Assembly: GCA_017469935.1 (NCBI GenBank)
Contig: JAFUFL010000008.1
Location: 19,746 to 83,745 of the forward strand
Length of the DNA stretch: 64,000 bases
Direction: 5' to 3'
Origin: Lachnospiraceae bacterium
GTDB taxonomy: Bacteria > Bacillota > Clostridia > Lachnospirales > Lachnospiraceae
Each line of letters opens with the position of its first letter. Within the stretch, counting starts at the first letter, position 1. Below, one piece after another: positions 29,102-39,797 of this stretch. A program made the position numbers and the translations under genes. The notes under the pieces are model-generated. The model was not told the origin of the DNA. It made no database searches and saw only the letters and a list, made by a program, of their open reading frames with translations.

Positions 29102-31402
29102 ATGGTAAAGCTTTATGACGGAGGAGTGTATCTTGTAAACGGTAAAGAGATCGTACCTGCAGAGGAAGCGGCCCGGGTGAAACAGATGACCGGACAGGAT
29201 GTCTGTCCGGAAGAGGCCAAAAAAGGAACGATCGCGTACTCAGTGATGAAAGCGCACAATACTTCTGACAGCATGGACAATCTGCGGATCCGCTTTGACG
29301 CCATGACATCCCACGACATTACTTACGTCGGGATCATCCAGACAGCCCGAGCCTCCGGGATGGACAAATTCCCGCTGCCCTATGTGCTTACCAACTGTCA
29401 CAACTCCCTGTGCGCGGTCGGCGGCACCATCAATGAGGATGACCACATGTTTGGTCTTACCGCGGCAAAGAAGTACGGCGGCATTTATGTTCCCCCGCAC
29501 ATTGCGGTCATTCACCAGTACATGCGTGAGACCATGGCGGGATGCGGAAAGATGATCCTGGGATCTGACTCCCATACACGATACGGCGCGCTCGGCACCA
29601 TGGCCATCGGCGAAGGCGGCGGAGAGCTCGGTAAACAGCTCCTCAGAGACACCTATGATGTCGCCTATCCCGGCGTTGTAGCCATCTATCTGGACGGAAA
29701 GCCGGCTCCCTATGTAGGACCGCAGGACATCGCACTTGCCATTATCGGCGCCGTCTTCAAAAAGGGGTATGTCAAAAACAAGGTCATGGAATTCGTCGGC
29801 CCCGGCATCACCAGCATGACAACCGACTATCGCAACGGCATCGATGTCATGACAACCGAGACCACCTGCCTGTCCTCCATCTGGCGCACAGACGAAGACA
29901 CCAGGGAATATCTGACCTCTCACGGAAGACCGCAGGACTACAAAGAGCTGAATCCTGCCGATGTCGCTTACTATGACGGATGCGTATATGTGGACCTGTC
30001 CACAATTAAGCCCATGATCGCGCTTCCTTTCCATCCCAGCAACACCTATGAGATCGATGAGCTGAACGCAAACCTCGCCGACATCCTTCATACCGTTGAG
30101 GTGGAAGCGGCCCGCATCGCGGACGGCAGAGCAAACTTTACGCTGCTGGATAAGATCAAAGGCGGCAAGCTCCAGGTCCAGCAGGGCATCATCGCCGGAT
30201 GCGCCGGAGGCAACTACACAAACGTCGTCGAGGCGGCCAACATGCTGCGCGGCAGAAGCTGCGGAGCGGGAGAGTTCTCTCTCGATGTCTATCCTTCCTC
30301 GCAGCCGGTCTTCATCGATCTGGCAAAGAAGGGATATATTGCAGACCTCATGAGTGCAGGCGCGATCGTGAAGACAGCATTCTGCGGACCTTGCTTCGGC
30401 GCTGGCGACACTCCGATGCACAACGGTCTCTCCATCCGTCATACGACCAGAAACTTCCCCAACCGCGAAGGCTCCAAGCCCGGCAACGGCCAGATGGCAG
30501 CGGCGGCACTTATGGATGCCCGTTCCATCGCAGCGACAGCGGCAAACGGCGGCCTCCTCACCTCCGCAGAGCAGTATGACTGCTGGGGCGATGTGCCGGC
30601 ACACAACTATGACGACACGGTCTACAAGGCACGCGTCTATCAGGGATTTGGCAAGGGCGACCCTTCCGTGGAGCTCTTCGACGGTCCCAACATCAAGCCT
30701 TGGCCTGAGCTTGAGCCTCTGGCAGACAACATTCTGCTCAAGGTCTGCTCCAAGATCCTGGACGAGGTCACTACAACTGATGAACTGATTCCTTCGGGAG
30801 AGACATCCTCCTATCGCTCCAACCCGCTGGGTCTTGCCGAGTTCACGCTCTCCAGACGTGATCCCGAGTATGTGGGCAGATCCAAGGCTGTGGATCAGAC
30901 TGAGCGCTGCCGCGCAGCAGGCGGAAATGCGGCCGAAAAGGATCCGGCACTTAAGGACGTCTATGCGGTGATCGGCACAATTCCAGGCTCCGAGAATGTG
31001 AACGTGCAGGAGATCGAGATCGGCTCCATGGTCTATGCCAACAAGCCCGGCGACGGAAGTGCCCGCGAGCAGGCAGCTTCCTGCCAGCGCGTGATCGGCG
31101 GTCTCGCTAATATCACAAAGGAGTACGCGACCAAGCGCTATCGCTCCAACGTCATGAACTGGGGCATGATTCCGTTCCACCTCAAGGGTGAGCCGGACAG
31201 CTTCGAAGTAGGCGACTACATCTACGTGCCCGGAATCCGCAAGGCGCTGGACGGCGACCTTTCCGACATCAAGGCTTATGTCATCAAGGACGGAAAGGCC
31301 ACGCAGCTGGATCTCTACATTCTTGACATGACAGAAAACGAGAGAGAGATCGTAAAGGCGGGGTGCCTGATCAACTTCAACAGGAACAGAAAAGAGAAAT
31401 AA
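29102..31402 (+). CDS. Aconitase-family hydratase (YbhJ-like)
   Basis: 766 residues. Aconitase superfamily stretches: [37 protein letters not shown] and [14 protein letters not shown]. The last two supply the three cysteines expected for a 4Fe-4S centre. The C-terminal swivel domain follows. The closest familiar relative is E. coli YbhJ, of unknown substrate. Together with the PrpF-like isomerase and SLC13-type transporter downstream it matches the E. coli ybh gene set. It should hydrate or dehydrate a tri- or dicarboxylate; the substrate is not readable from sequence. AAAGGAG precedes the ATG. Confidence 0.88.
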   Translation: MVKLYDGGVYLVNGKEIVPAEEAARVKQMTGQDVCPEEAKKGTIAYSVMKAHNTSDSMDNLRIRFDAMTSHDITYVGIIQTARASGMDKFPLPYVLTNCHNSLCAVGGTINEDDHMFGLTAAKKYGGIYVPPHIAVIHQYMRETMAGCGKMILGSDSHTRYGALGTMAIGEGGGELGKQLLRDTYDVAYPGVVAIYLDGKPAPYVGPQDIALAIIGAVFKKGYVKNKVMEFVGPGITSMTTDYRNGIDVMTTETTCLSSIWRTDEDTREYLTSHGRPQDYKELNPADVAYYDGCVYVDLSTIKPMIALPFHPSNTYEIDELNANLADILHTVEVEAARIADGRANFTLLDKIKGGKLQVQQGIIAGCAGGNYTNVVEAANMLRGRSCGAGEFSLDVYPSSQPVFIDLAKKGYIADLMSAGAIVKTAFCGPCFGAGDTPMHNGLSIRHTTRNFPNREGSKPGNGQMAAAALMDARSIAATAANGGLLTSAEQYDCWGDVPAHNYDDTVYKARVYQGFGKGDPSVELFDGPNIKPWPELEPLADNILLKVCSKILDEVTTTDELIPSGETSSYRSNPLGLAEFTLSRRDPEYVGRSKAVDQTERCRAAGGNAAEKDPALKDVYAVIGTIPGSENVNVQEIEIGSMVYANKPGDGSAREQAASCQRVIGGLANITKEYATKRYRSNVMNWGMIPFHLKGEPDSFEVGDYIYVPGIRKALDGDLSDIKAYVIKDGKATQLDLYILDMTENEREIVKAGCLINFNRNRKEK

Positions 31403-31422
31403 TACAAAAAATAAGGTGTGAA

Positions 31423-31452
31423 AAAGACCGGCTGCTCAGTCAGCCGGTCTTT
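31423..31452. terminator. Bidirectional terminator between hydratase and LysR gene
   Basis: AAAGACCGGCTG/CAGCCGGTCTTT with a six-base loop between two convergent genes. Confidence 0.92.
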
Positions 31453-31499
31453 GTATATGGCTCAAAAATGGATTTTCTCAGCTGCCTCCTTATGCCTGT

Positions 31500-32408
31500 T
31501 TACGTAAAGTCCTTCACGATCTTCATGTATTCCTGCGCGTGATACGGGATATAGCTGTTCATCCGGTACGCGGCGACAAAGTCCACAGTCGTGTTCGGTT
31601 TCCCCACGGAGAATAAGCTCAGTTTGTCCTTGCAGGTGATATGCCGCAGGTGCGTCTCCGTAATGAAACAGACGCCGAAATCCCTCGCGGCCAGTTCCGC
31701 CTCCGCCTGAATATTCCCGGTCTCCAGGATGATGTTCGGTTCCATCCCCGCTTCCTTGAAGATCTGGTCCACAATGCCCCTCGTCCTCTGTCCGGGTACC
31801 TGCATGATCACTTTCTGGTCGGAGAGAAGGCGCAGGTCCATGTGCGGGTACTTGCATCCCCGCATCTTGACGCCCATCCGGGAGATGGGGTTCTCTTTCG
31901 ATGTCACCAGAAGAAGCTCCTCGCGGCTCATCACCGTGTAATCGATATTTTTATCGGTCTCGAAACGATTAAAGAAAGCCAGGTCGATCTCGCCCTCCAG
32001 GATCAGCTGTACCAGTACATCCGACATTTCTTCACGGATCACGATCCTGACATCCGGATACAGGCTCCGGAAGATGGGAAGTGTGCAGGGAAGCATATAC
32101 GTCCCGCGCATCGCCGGAAAGCCGATCTTGAGGATGCCTTCATTCTTACTGATGATGTCCCCCATTTCCTGATCCAGTTCCTTCTTCAGCTGGAGGATCT
32201 CCCGTGATCTCTCAATATATCTTTCCCCTGCGTACGTCGGGATATACTTGTTCCCCAGGCGCCGGAACAGGGGCTGTCCCACTTCCGCTTCCAATGTCTT
32301 TAAAAACTTGGACAGCGTCGGCTGTGTCAGGTACAGCGATTCCGCCGCCTTCGTAATATTTCTGTACTTCGCGATCGCCATTACATAAGACAATTCCCTG
32401 AAATCCAT
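31500..32408 (-). CDS. LysR-family regulator
   Basis: 302 residues. N-terminal winged helix (MDFRELSYVMAIAKYRNITKAAESLYLTQPTLSKFLKTLE is its opening in two halves) and a periplasmic-binding-like effector domain. Divergent from the PrpF-like gene with a 348-base gap. By position it resembles YbhD of E. coli, which stands beside ybhHI. It probably responds to the carboxylate taken up by the neighbouring transporter. Confidence 0.93.
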   Translation of the reverse strand: MDFRELSYVMAIAKYRNITKAAESLYLTQPTLSKFLKTLEAEVGQPLFRRLGNKYIPTYAGERYIERSREILQLKKELDQEMGDIISKNEGILKIGFPAMRGTYMLPCTLPIFRSLYPDVRIVIREEMSDVLVQLILEGEIDLAFFNRFETDKNIDYTVMSREELLLVTSKENPISRMGVKMRGCKYPHMDLRLLSDQKVIMQVPGQRTRGIVDQIFKEAGMEPNIILETGNIQAEAELAARDFGVCFITETHLRHITCKDKLSLFSVGKPNTTVDFVAAYRMNSYIPYHAQEYMKIVKDFT

Positions 32409-32756
32409 AGTCCCCTCCCCGCCGCATCGCGGTATTCTTTATCATTTCCTTATCATCATACGCTTATTTATTCCCTATGTCTATAGTATCTATAGTTTCC
32501 ATGCATTTATGATTTTTTTCTTCCTGTCTTCTCTCTCAAAAAGCCAAAGAATAGAGCTCTGAAATTCCTTTTATTTATCGGCTTTATTTGCAATCAGCTA
32601 TTTTTTGAACGAACTCAAAACTATTCCTCATATGAATGGTTTATATGAAAAACGTGTATTTTTATCTATGCAAATAATGTAATACGATAAATACAGAAAA
32701 AAGAAATGCGGAACGCAAAACCGCTGAAACAAACATCCGAAGAGGAGGAACATCCT
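32409..32756. promoter_or_regulatory. Divergent LysR/isomerase control region
   Basis: AT-rich region. ATTCCTCATATGAAT (32623-32637) is an inverted repeat of the ATTC-N7-GAAT form expected of a LysR box, and TATATGA repeats follow just downstream. No clear consensus promoter is visible, in keeping with activator-dependent transcription. Confidence 0.5.
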
Positions 32757-33914
32757 ATGGAAAACAACAAGAAAAGGAAGCTGAACCGTCTGCCGGTAAC
32801 GATCATGCGGGGAGGCACCAGCAAGGGCGTGTACATTCTGGAGACCGACCTGCCGCAGGACAAGGACGCCTGGGAAGGGATCCTTCTGAGAATGATGGGA
32901 AGCCCGGATCAGAAGCAGATCGACGGACTCGGCGGTTCCAAATCCGTGACCAGTAAGGTGGCGATCATTGGAAAGTCATCCCATCCCTGTGCGGATGTGG
33001 ATTACACCTTCGCACAGGTCTCCGTGGACAAACCGCTTGTCAGCTACAAAGGAAACTGCGGCAATATTTCTTCCGGCGTAGGTCCTTTTGCGATCGAGAA
33101 AGGCCTTGTGGAGATCACCGGTGACAAGACAAGCGTCCGCATCTACAACACGAACACCGACAAGATCATCGTAGCGGACGTTGATACGAAGAACGGCGAG
33201 GTACAGTACAGCGGCGATTTCGCGATCGCGGGCGTACCCGGAACCGCAGCGCCTGTCAAGCTCAAATTCGTGGAGCCTGCCGGCACGCTCGGAAACGGCC
33301 TTCTTCCCACCGGCAGCGCGGTCGACACGCTGGATGTCCCGGGATACGGTCCGGTTCAGGTTTCCATCGTTGACGCCGCAAACCCGCTGGTCTTCGCAAG
33401 AGCAGTTGATCTCGGCCTCTCCGGGAAAGAACTTCCGGACGAGCTGGACGCCAATCCCGAAAAGCTAGATCTTCTGGAAAAGGTGCGCGGCCTCGCAGCT
33501 GTAAAGCTCGGACTGATCGATGACTATAAGAAGTCCGCATGGGAGACACCCGGCATCCCGAAGATGACTTTTGTCGCAGAGGCAGCTGATTACACGACAC
33601 CGGACGGCAAGGAGATTAAGAAAGAGAGCATCGATCTTCTTTCCCGCATGATGTCCATGCAGAAGACTCATCCCTCCTACGCCATGACCGGCGCCATGTG
33701 CACAGCGGCAGCGGCTGTTGTGCCCGGCAGCATCGTGCAGCAGGTCCTTTCCCCGGATACGGACACACAGTTCATCCGGATCGGACATCCCGGCGGGATC
33801 CTCGAATGCGGCGTTGACTACAAAGAAAACGGCGCCTGCCCTGAGATCGAAGATACCTTCGGCTTCCGCACGGCAAACCTTTTGATGGAAGGTACAGCAT
33901 TTATCAGGCAGTAA
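32757..33914 (+). CDS. PrpF-like isomerase (methylaconitate / oxalomesaconate isomerase family)
   Basis: 385 residues from the ATG after GAGGAGG; the earlier in-frame ATG has no site. RLPVTIMRGGTSKGVYI near the N-terminus and DGLGGSKSVTSKVAII are hallmarks of the PrpF family (diaminopimelate-epimerase fold), which moves a double bond in unsaturated tricarboxylates. Homologous to E. coli YbhH by context. The SLC13-type transporter follows after 73 bases in the same direction. Confidence 0.9.
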   Translation: MENNKKRKLNRLPVTIMRGGTSKGVYILETDLPQDKDAWEGILLRMMGSPDQKQIDGLGGSKSVTSKVAIIGKSSHPCADVDYTFAQVSVDKPLVSYKGNCGNISSGVGPFAIEKGLVEITGDKTSVRIYNTNTDKIIVADVDTKNGEVQYSGDFAIAGVPGTAAPVKLKFVEPAGTLGNGLLPTGSAVDTLDVPGYGPVQVSIVDAANPLVFARAVDLGLSGKELPDELDANPEKLDLLEKVRGLAAVKLGLIDDYKKSAWETPGIPKMTFVAEAADYTTPDGKEIKKESIDLLSRMMSMQKTHPSYAMTGAMCTAAAAVVPGSIVQQVLSPDTDTQFIRIGHPGGILECGVDYKENGACPEIEDTFGFRTANLLMEGTAFIRQ

Positions 33915-33987
33915 TCCTGTTAAGTGATTGCCATTACCATTTACACCCCGGATAATAACAAATTGAAATCAGAGAAAGGAGCTTACT

Positions 33988-35307
33988 ATGGAAATGATAA
34001 GAGCAATGATGCCGCAGATTTCTCTGCTCGTACTGGTGGCTGTTGTTGCTATCGGATTTATCAAAAAAGTCAATATCGGTTTCTTCGCGATCGGCGCCAC
34101 GTTCCTGCTGACACAGCTGGCGATTGCTGCCGGCGTGCAGATAGAGTCCAACGGCGCGATGCGTCTTTTAAAAACCAGCGATATAGCTAAAGGATTCTCC
34201 AGCTCGATGTTTGTTACCCTGGTCGGCGTTACCTTCCTCTTCGGAATGGCTTCCGCCAACGGAACGCTCGATCTTTTCTCCAAAAAGGTCGTCGCGCTGG
34301 TCGGGAAAAGGACCTATCTCATCCCGATCCTGATGTTCTTCCTCTCTGCATTTATATCCGCCATCGGACCCGGCCACATCGCCGCAGGTATCCTGATGAC
34401 AACATTTGCAGTCTATCTCGCTTTTGAACTTGATATCAACCCTATGGCGACGGCCCTGTATGCCAAGCTCGGCGCCAACGCCGGCTGCGCCTCTCCCCTG
34501 TCCCTGACAGGTATCCTGGCTAAGCAGCTCTCCGAGCCTTTAGGTTACTCCGGATTTGAACTGCACCTGTTCCTGAGCACCCTTCTCTCCGGATTCGTGT
34601 TCACCGTGATCATCTACCTCCTTTACAAGGGATATGCCGTCAAGGCGGATAATCCGCTTAAGCTTTCGGATATTCCTGCTTTCAACACGAAACAGAAGAT
34701 CACAATGGCAGCGATCATCGTCATGGTCATCTGCTGCATCGGTTTCAAGCTGGATACCGGTCTCTTCGCTTTCGTCATGGCAGCAGTTCTGATTCTTCTT
34801 GGCTGCGCCGATGAAAAGGCAGCGATCAAAGGTATTCCGTGGGGCACCCTCATGATGATCTGCGGCGTAGGCGTTCTCGTCAACATGATCGATCTCCTGG
34901 GTGGTATCACTTTGGTTTCCGATTTCTTGAGCTCCTTCATGACAGCTCGTACGGCAGCTCCGATCATGGCAGCCACCTCCGGTATCCTCTCCTGGGTAAG
35001 CTCCACGACCGGCGTCGTAATGCCTGCCCTGTACCCGATCTGTGCAGATCTGGTCACGAAGTTCCCCGGAGCACACTATGTCGAGCTCATCGCAGCTGTG
35101 ACAGCGACTTCTTTCGCGGCAGCGATCAGCCCGCTTTCCACCGGCGGCGCGATCATTATGTCTTCCTACTCCGCGGCAAAAGAGACAACGACGGAAGAAC
35201 TCAACAAAATGTTCTCCACTCTGTTCCTTCTCTCTGTCTGCAACGTACTGATCAACGTCCTCATGGCAGCACTCGGTGTTTTCAACCTCGGCGGACTTTT
35301 CTACTAA
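33988..35307 (+). CDS. SLC13/MatC-like carboxylate transporter
   Basis: 439 residues and about 12 hydrophobic segments. The N-terminus has the pattern of the MatC/ion-transporter superfamily (FGMASANGTLDLFSKK, then ISAIGPGHIAAG) and a second half-repeat with SWVSSTTGVVMPALYP. AAAGGAG lies 7 bases before the ATG. It probably imports the substrate of the PrpF-like isomerase and the hydratase. It is a paralogue of the transporter at 38484-39797. Confidence 0.85.
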   Translation: MEMIRAMMPQISLLVLVAVVAIGFIKKVNIGFFAIGATFLLTQLAIAAGVQIESNGAMRLLKTSDIAKGFSSSMFVTLVGVTFLFGMASANGTLDLFSKKVVALVGKRTYLIPILMFFLSAFISAIGPGHIAAGILMTTFAVYLAFELDINPMATALYAKLGANAGCASPLSLTGILAKQLSEPLGYSGFELHLFLSTLLSGFVFTVIIYLLYKGYAVKADNPLKLSDIPAFNTKQKITMAAIIVMVICCIGFKLDTGLFAFVMAAVLILLGCADEKAAIKGIPWGTLMMICGVGVLVNMIDLLGGITLVSDFLSSFMTARTAAPIMAATSGILSWVSSTTGVVMPALYPICADLVTKFPGAHYVELIAAVTATSFAAAISPLSTGGAIIMSSYSAAKETTTEELNKMFSTLFLLSVCNVLINVLMAALGVFNLGGLFY

Positions 35308-35332
35308 GAAATTTACTAAGAAATCACGATAG

Positions 35333-35392
35333 TAAGGGGCTTGTCGTCCCACTCGGAATCAATGGATCCTGAGTGGGGCGGCAAGCCCCTTA
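35333..35392. terminator. Long hairpin between convergent transporter and LysR genes
   Basis: Arms TAAGGGGCTTG..CCCACTC and GAGTGGG..CAAGCCCCTTA. T-runs are short on both sides, but the position between convergent stop codons (4 bases from the LysR stop) fits a transcript end. Confidence 0.75.
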
Positions 35393-35395
35393 GAA

Positions 35396-36358
35396 TTACC
35401 TTGTGCCGCCAAAGGCCTGTTTCATGGCGTCGATCAGCGCCCGCTCGGCGCTGTCCAGATATATATCTTTTTTGTAGACAGCGCTGACCTCCCAGCTTTC
35501 AGGCTGAGGGCTGTACTGGTAGCAGTGAAAGCGGGAGAAGCCGCCCAGCGCGTGGATGGCTCTTTCTGGAACGATCGTCAGTCCCATGCCGGCCTCGGCG
35601 AGCTGCACGGCAGTGAGGGAACTGGATACTTCCATGATTTCCTTGGGGAAGAAGCCCAGTGTACGGAAAAGGTCATCGGTCCGTCTGCGAATGATCTGGC
35701 TTCGTTTCTGCATGATGAAAGGCATGGTTTTCTTCATCTTCCGCAGATCGACCAGCGGAAATTCCGGCGTATCGTACAGTTCTGCAGCATCATGACCGCT
35801 TCCGGCCGGATGGACAATCATATCCTGCGGGATCATATCTTCTCCCGCCACCAGAAGAAGCCTTTCCAGGTATAGAGGCTCTGTCATAACGCCCGGCGGA
35901 AGATCTTCCGGTACGATCGGCATGACGCAGAAGCCGACCTTGTCGATCATAAGGTTACGGATCAGTTCTTCGGAACGGGACTCTTCAAGGCGGATCTCCA
36001 CATTCGGATATTTTTCCCGGAAGATGGGAATCGCTTTGGGAAGCATGTAGCCGGCGCGCTCATTGGGGATTCCGATGTGAATGCGTCCTTTGGCGCCGTG
36101 GCCGATGTCGTTCATCTCTCTGCGCATATTGTCGCGCATGCGCAGGATCTCCCGCGCGGTCTGCACATACTTTTCTCCGGCATAGGTCAGGGAGAGAGGG
36201 TTGGTCTTGCGGTCAAAGAGTTTGACTCCGAGATCTTCCTCCACCTTTCCGATGATATAACTGAGCGATGGCTGTGATATATAGAGTTTTTTGGCGGCTT
36301 CTGTCACACTGTGCGCATCGGCCACTGCCGTGATGTAGGTCAGTTCCCGAAAATCCAT
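35396..36358 (-). CDS. LysR-family regulator
   Basis: 320 residues from MDFRELTYITAVADAHSV; AAAGGAG lies 7 bases upstream, and a longer frame to 36448 would add an unlikely hydrophobic leader. Winged-helix domain then effector-binding domain with GMGLTIVPERAI. It follows another LysR gene by 79 bases in tandem. Its target could be the neighbouring convergent transporter unit or the DUF6282/transporter unit. Confidence 0.92.
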   Translation of the reverse strand: MDFRELTYITAVADAHSVTEAAKKLYISQPSLSYIIGKVEEDLGVKLFDRKTNPLSLTYAGEKYVQTAREILRMRDNMRREMNDIGHGAKGRIHIGIPNERAGYMLPKAIPIFREKYPNVEIRLEESRSEELIRNLMIDKVGFCVMPIVPEDLPPGVMTEPLYLERLLLVAGEDMIPQDMIVHPAGSGHDAAELYDTPEFPLVDLRKMKKTMPFIMQKRSQIIRRRTDDLFRTLGFFPKEIMEVSSSLTAVQLAEAGMGLTIVPERAIHALGGFSRFHCYQYSPQPESWEVSAVYKKDIYLDSAERALIDAMKQAFGGTR

Positions 36359-36437
36359 GGCGCGTCTCCTTTCCCCGGATCCGTCTGCGATCAATAAGAC
36401 TACAAAAAGTATAGCACAGATCGGCAGCAGAAAGATT

Positions 36438-37346
36438 TCAGGATTCACGGTAGACGTCGCAGATTACGGCCTCCAATGCCTCGGCCGATTTGGAGTGGTA
36501 TTCGCGGGACGGAAATCCGATTCCGAGATCCAGGAAGACCCCCTCTTTCCCTATGCGAAGAAGGCGGGTGCGCTGATCGGGCTCGGTACAGGAGGCATAG
36601 GTGAAGGCCAGACCCAGTCCTTCTCTTGCCATGCAAACAGCCATTTCTGCTGTGATGTTCTCATAAATTGCGCTGTATTTGCAGCGATGGCTGCGAAAGA
36701 GATTCCGGCTGAGATTCCCGAGGATCGTATCGTGATTGCCGAGTATGAGAGGGTGCGCCGCCACATCTTCCAGGCTTACCCATTCACCGTGGCCGTCGTC
36801 TCTTTTTTGCGCTTTTTCAAGAACCGGGTGGTCGGCCGAGGCCACGATATAGACTTCTTCTTTTTTCAGAAATTTCACTTCATTCTTCAGTTTGCTGGCG
36901 GGGAGGGCAATGACAGCCACATCCAGCTTGCCTTCGAGCAGGAGTGTCTCCAGCTGCATACTGTTTTCTTCCACCACATCCACCGTGACGTCCGGATACA
37001 TCTGCCGGAATCTGTGCAGGATCCTGGGCAGCATTCTGTACCCTCGGAAAGAGCTGATCCCGAGTGAGACGCGGCCGCCTTTCATGGATTCGTTGTCCCA
37101 CAACTCGTTCCGGGCTCTCTGGTAGTCCAGCAGAATTCTCTGCATGTGATCGATAAAGAGCTCGCCGTTTGCGGTAGGGCGTATGCCTTTTGACGTGCGC
37201 AGAAAAAGGCGGACGCCGAGCTCGTCCTCATATTGCTGCAGAAACTGACTCAGGCTGGACTGGGACATGTAGAGACGTTCCGCCGCCCTTGAAACACTTC
37301 CTTCTTCCGATAATGCCGTAAGATATTCTAATTCGCGTAAATCCAT
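36438..37346 (-). CDS. LysR-family regulator
   Basis: 302 residues, MDLRELEYLTALSEEGSVSRAAERLYMSQSSLSQFL opening the DNA-binding domain, then an effector domain with EGLGLAFTY. Divergent from the DUF6282 gene, with a strong inverted repeat in the gap, so it most likely controls that unit. Confidence 0.92.
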   Translation of the reverse strand: MDLRELEYLTALSEEGSVSRAAERLYMSQSSLSQFLQQYEDELGVRLFLRTSKGIRPTANGELFIDHMQRILLDYQRARNELWDNESMKGGRVSLGISSFRGYRMLPRILHRFRQMYPDVTVDVVEENSMQLETLLLEGKLDVAVIALPASKLKNEVKFLKKEEVYIVASADHPVLEKAQKRDDGHGEWVSLEDVAAHPLILGNHDTILGNLSRNLFRSHRCKYSAIYENITAEMAVCMAREGLGLAFTYASCTEPDQRTRLLRIGKEGVFLDLGIGFPSREYHSKSAEALEAVICDVYRES

Positions 37347-37470
37347 TATGACCTCTTCTGTGATGATGCGTAATTAAGTGTTCAGAAATGCTCAGGATAC
37401 TTGCTCCAAATAGGTGTCTTCATTGTAGCACAATCGTTTTCTGCAAAAAGGGAATTGGCTATTCGAATAC

Positions 37471-37487
37471 CCGATAGCTTGTATCGG
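37471..37487. promoter_or_regulatory. LysR-type operator
   Basis: CCGATAGCTTGTATCGG is a perfect 6-5-6 inverted repeat (ATA-N5-TAT core) about midway between the divergent LysR and DUF6282 genes. TATTCGAATA just before it and CGATACGATATTATC after it look like further half-sites. Confidence 0.6.
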
Positions 37488-37580
37488 AACGGCATATTTC
37501 CTTTTAACTGAGGATTTCGATACGATATTATCAGAAAACAAATAATCCTTCACACAATTCTTACACAAAAGGAGGCAGGT

Positions 37581-38450
37581 ATGGCAGATTCTCTCATGAA
37601 AGGCGTGATTGATATGCATGTGCACACCAATCCCGATCTGCGCACAAGGCGCTATGACGACTTCGAGCTGTGTGACGCGGCAGTCCGCGTGGGAGCGCGG
37701 GCGATCGTGATCAAGACCCATCTGGGATATACCGCGAACCGGGCGTTTCTCACCAATCGCTACAATCGGATCGTAAACGGGGATAACGACTTCACAATGT
37801 TCGGATCTGTGGTGCTCAACCGCTGCGTCGGCGGCATCAATCCGGTTGCCGTAGAAAACGCGCTTAAGCTCGGCGCCAAGGTCGTGTGGCTTCCGACCAG
37901 TTCGGCGCGCAACCACCTGGAGAAACTGGGAAAGCCCACCGATGACTGCGTAGATGTGGTCCGGGACGGCGCCATTGTACCGGAGCTGCAGGAAGTCTTC
38001 GCCTTGATCAAAGAACACGATGCTGTGCTGGGAACCGGTCATATCTCCGTGTCGGAGATCTTTACCGTGGTCAAGGCGGCCAGAGAAGCCGGCCTTCGCA
38101 AAGTGGTGGTGACGCATCCCGAGTGGTGGATCGTGAATATGTCTATGGAAGACCAGGTCAAAATAGTCCGTGAATACGACGTGCTGCTCGAGCGCTGCTA
38201 CGCGCAGAACAAAGGCGTCGGAGCCGGAAACGGCTACATCAGCAACCTTCCCGGCAACCTGGAGACGATCCAAACCGTAGGTTACAAGAATGTTTTGATC
38301 AGTACCGACGGCGGGCAGGTGGAAAATCCGGCCTGGGAGATCGCGGAAGAGCAGTATCTGCAGTATCTGATAGAGCACGGCATTCCGAGAGAGCATGTCC
38401 GGTACATGAGCCATGACCTTCCGGCCTGGCTTCTGGGCATCGAAGCATAA
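37581..38450 (+). CDS. DUF6282-type metal-dependent hydrolase-like protein
   Basis: 289 residues after AAAGGAGG. IDMHVHTNPDLRTRRYDDFE at the N-terminus gives an HxH metal motif of amidohydrolase/PHP-like barrels; later GTGHISVSE, VVVTHPEW and LISTDGGQVENP supply His/Asp residues in the usual order. It probably cleaves a small molecule brought in by the next gene's transporter; the substrate is unknown. Confidence 0.75.
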   Translation: MADSLMKGVIDMHVHTNPDLRTRRYDDFELCDAAVRVGARAIVIKTHLGYTANRAFLTNRYNRIVNGDNDFTMFGSVVLNRCVGGINPVAVENALKLGAKVVWLPTSSARNHLEKLGKPTDDCVDVVRDGAIVPELQEVFALIKEHDAVLGTGHISVSEIFTVVKAAREAGLRKVVVTHPEWWIVNMSMEDQVKIVREYDVLLERCYAQNKGVGAGNGYISNLPGNLETIQTVGYKNVLISTDGGQVENPAWEIAEEQYLQYLIEHGIPREHVRYMSHDLPAWLLGIEA

Positions 38451-38483
38451 ACAATCGGATCATCACTTAGGAGGGAAAATAGT

Positions 38484-39797
38484 ATGTTAAGCGTAATTAT
38501 AGTAGCTGCAATCGCGATTGCTGTCTTTCTGGGGTACAAGACCAAAATCAACACAGGCCTGTTCTGTATCGTCTTCGCCTATATCATCGGCGCGTTTGTC
38601 ATGGGCCTTAAGCCCAAGGCACTGATCGCTTTCTGGCCCACCAATACCATGTTCGTGATCCTGGCGGTCTCTCTGTTTTACAACGTGGCTGCCGTAAACG
38701 GCACATTGGAAAAGATTTCCCGCACACTCTTATACGCCTGCAGGAAGTTCCCCGGACTTCTGCCTTATGCCCTGTTCTTCGTGGCGGTGATCCTCTCTGT
38801 AATGGGCGCCGCATACTTCACAGTTCTTGCGTTTCTTGCGCCGATCACCATGCTGATCTGTGAGGAGGCCAACATGGACAAGCTGACGGGCGCGGTGGCA
38901 ATCAACTGCGGTGCGCTGGCGGGCGGCAATTTCCCTACGGCGGCGCTGGGCGTAGTCTTCCGCGGACTGATGGATACAGCGTATGAAGGGACTCCCGACC
39001 TGACTCCGATTGACTCCTTCAGCGCATGTCTGACAATGTTCGGCCTGGCAGTTGTGTCCAGTCTGATCGTGATCACAGTGATGCGCTTTGGCTTCAAGGC
39101 AAATCGCAACATCGGAAAAGGCGTCCGCTTTGAGCTTCCGGAAGAGTATACCGATAAGCAGAAGAAGACGCTGGGCCTGATCTTGGGAATGATGCTCGTA
39201 GTGCTTCTCTTCCCTGTTCTGAAGCTGATCCTTCCTTCCAACGAGCTGATCGGCACGATTGCCGGCAAGATCGACGTCGGTCTGGTCGCCATCGTATTTG
39301 CAGTCATCGCGCTTCTGATGGACCTGGCGCCCCAGAAGGATATTATCGCCAAGGTTCCGTGGAACACGATCCTTATGATCGCAGGTGCCGGTATGCTTAT
39401 CGCAGTGGCCGTTGAGGCGGGCACGATCGATCTGCTCTCCGCATGGATCGGCAGCAATGTTCCGACCTTCCTGATCCCGATCGCGTTCAGCTTTGTCGGT
39501 GCGATCATGAGCTTCTTCAGCTCCACCACAGGCGTTGTCTGCCCGGCGCTCTTCCCGCTGATTCCCGGCCTGGCAGCTTCTTCCGGACTTGCGCCGGCCG
39601 CCCTGTTTGCCTGCACCGTACTCGGCGCGCAGAGCAGCGCCATCAGCCCCTTCTCCTCCGGCGGAAGCCTGATCCTGGGTTCCCAGAGTGATGAAGAGGA
39701 GAGAAACAAGCTCTTCAACAGACTGCTGTTCGTGGCGGTTCCGATCAATGTCGGCATCTGCGCAGTCTATAACCTGATCGTTTCCATGATCCTGTAA
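38484..39797 (+). CDS. SLC13/MatC-like carboxylate transporter
   Basis: 437 residues and about 12 hydrophobic segments, starting after AGGAGGG, 33 bases downstream of the DUF6282 gene. NVAAVNGTLEKISRTLLY and SFFSSTTGVVCPALFPLIPG match the paralogue at 33988-35307. The pair of genes forms a likely uptake-and-cleavage operon under the divergent LysR. Confidence 0.85.
   Translation: MLSVIIVAAIAIAVFLGYKTKINTGLFCIVFAYIIGAFVMGLKPKALIAFWPTNTMFVILAVSLFYNVAAVNGTLEKISRTLLYACRKFPGLLPYALFFVAVILSVMGAAYFTVLAFLAPITMLICEEANMDKLTGAVAINCGALAGGNFPTAALGVVFRGLMDTAYEGTPDLTPIDSFSACLTMFGLAVVSSLIVITVMRFGFKANRNIGKGVRFELPEEYTDKQKKTLGLILGMMLVVLLFPVLKLILPSNELIGTIAGKIDVGLVAIVFAVIALLMDLAPQKDIIAKVPWNTILMIAGAGMLIAVAVEAGTIDLLSAWIGSNVPTFLIPIAFSFVGAIMSFFSSTTGVVCPALFPLIPGLAASSGLAPAALFACTVLGAQSSAISPFSSGGSLILGSQSDEEERNKLFNRLLFVAVPINVGICAVYNLIVSMIL

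Noticed and set aside
29240-31180. Long minus-strand frame opposite the aconitase-like gene
   Set aside because: Composition and lack of motifs mark it as a shadow of the hydratase gene.
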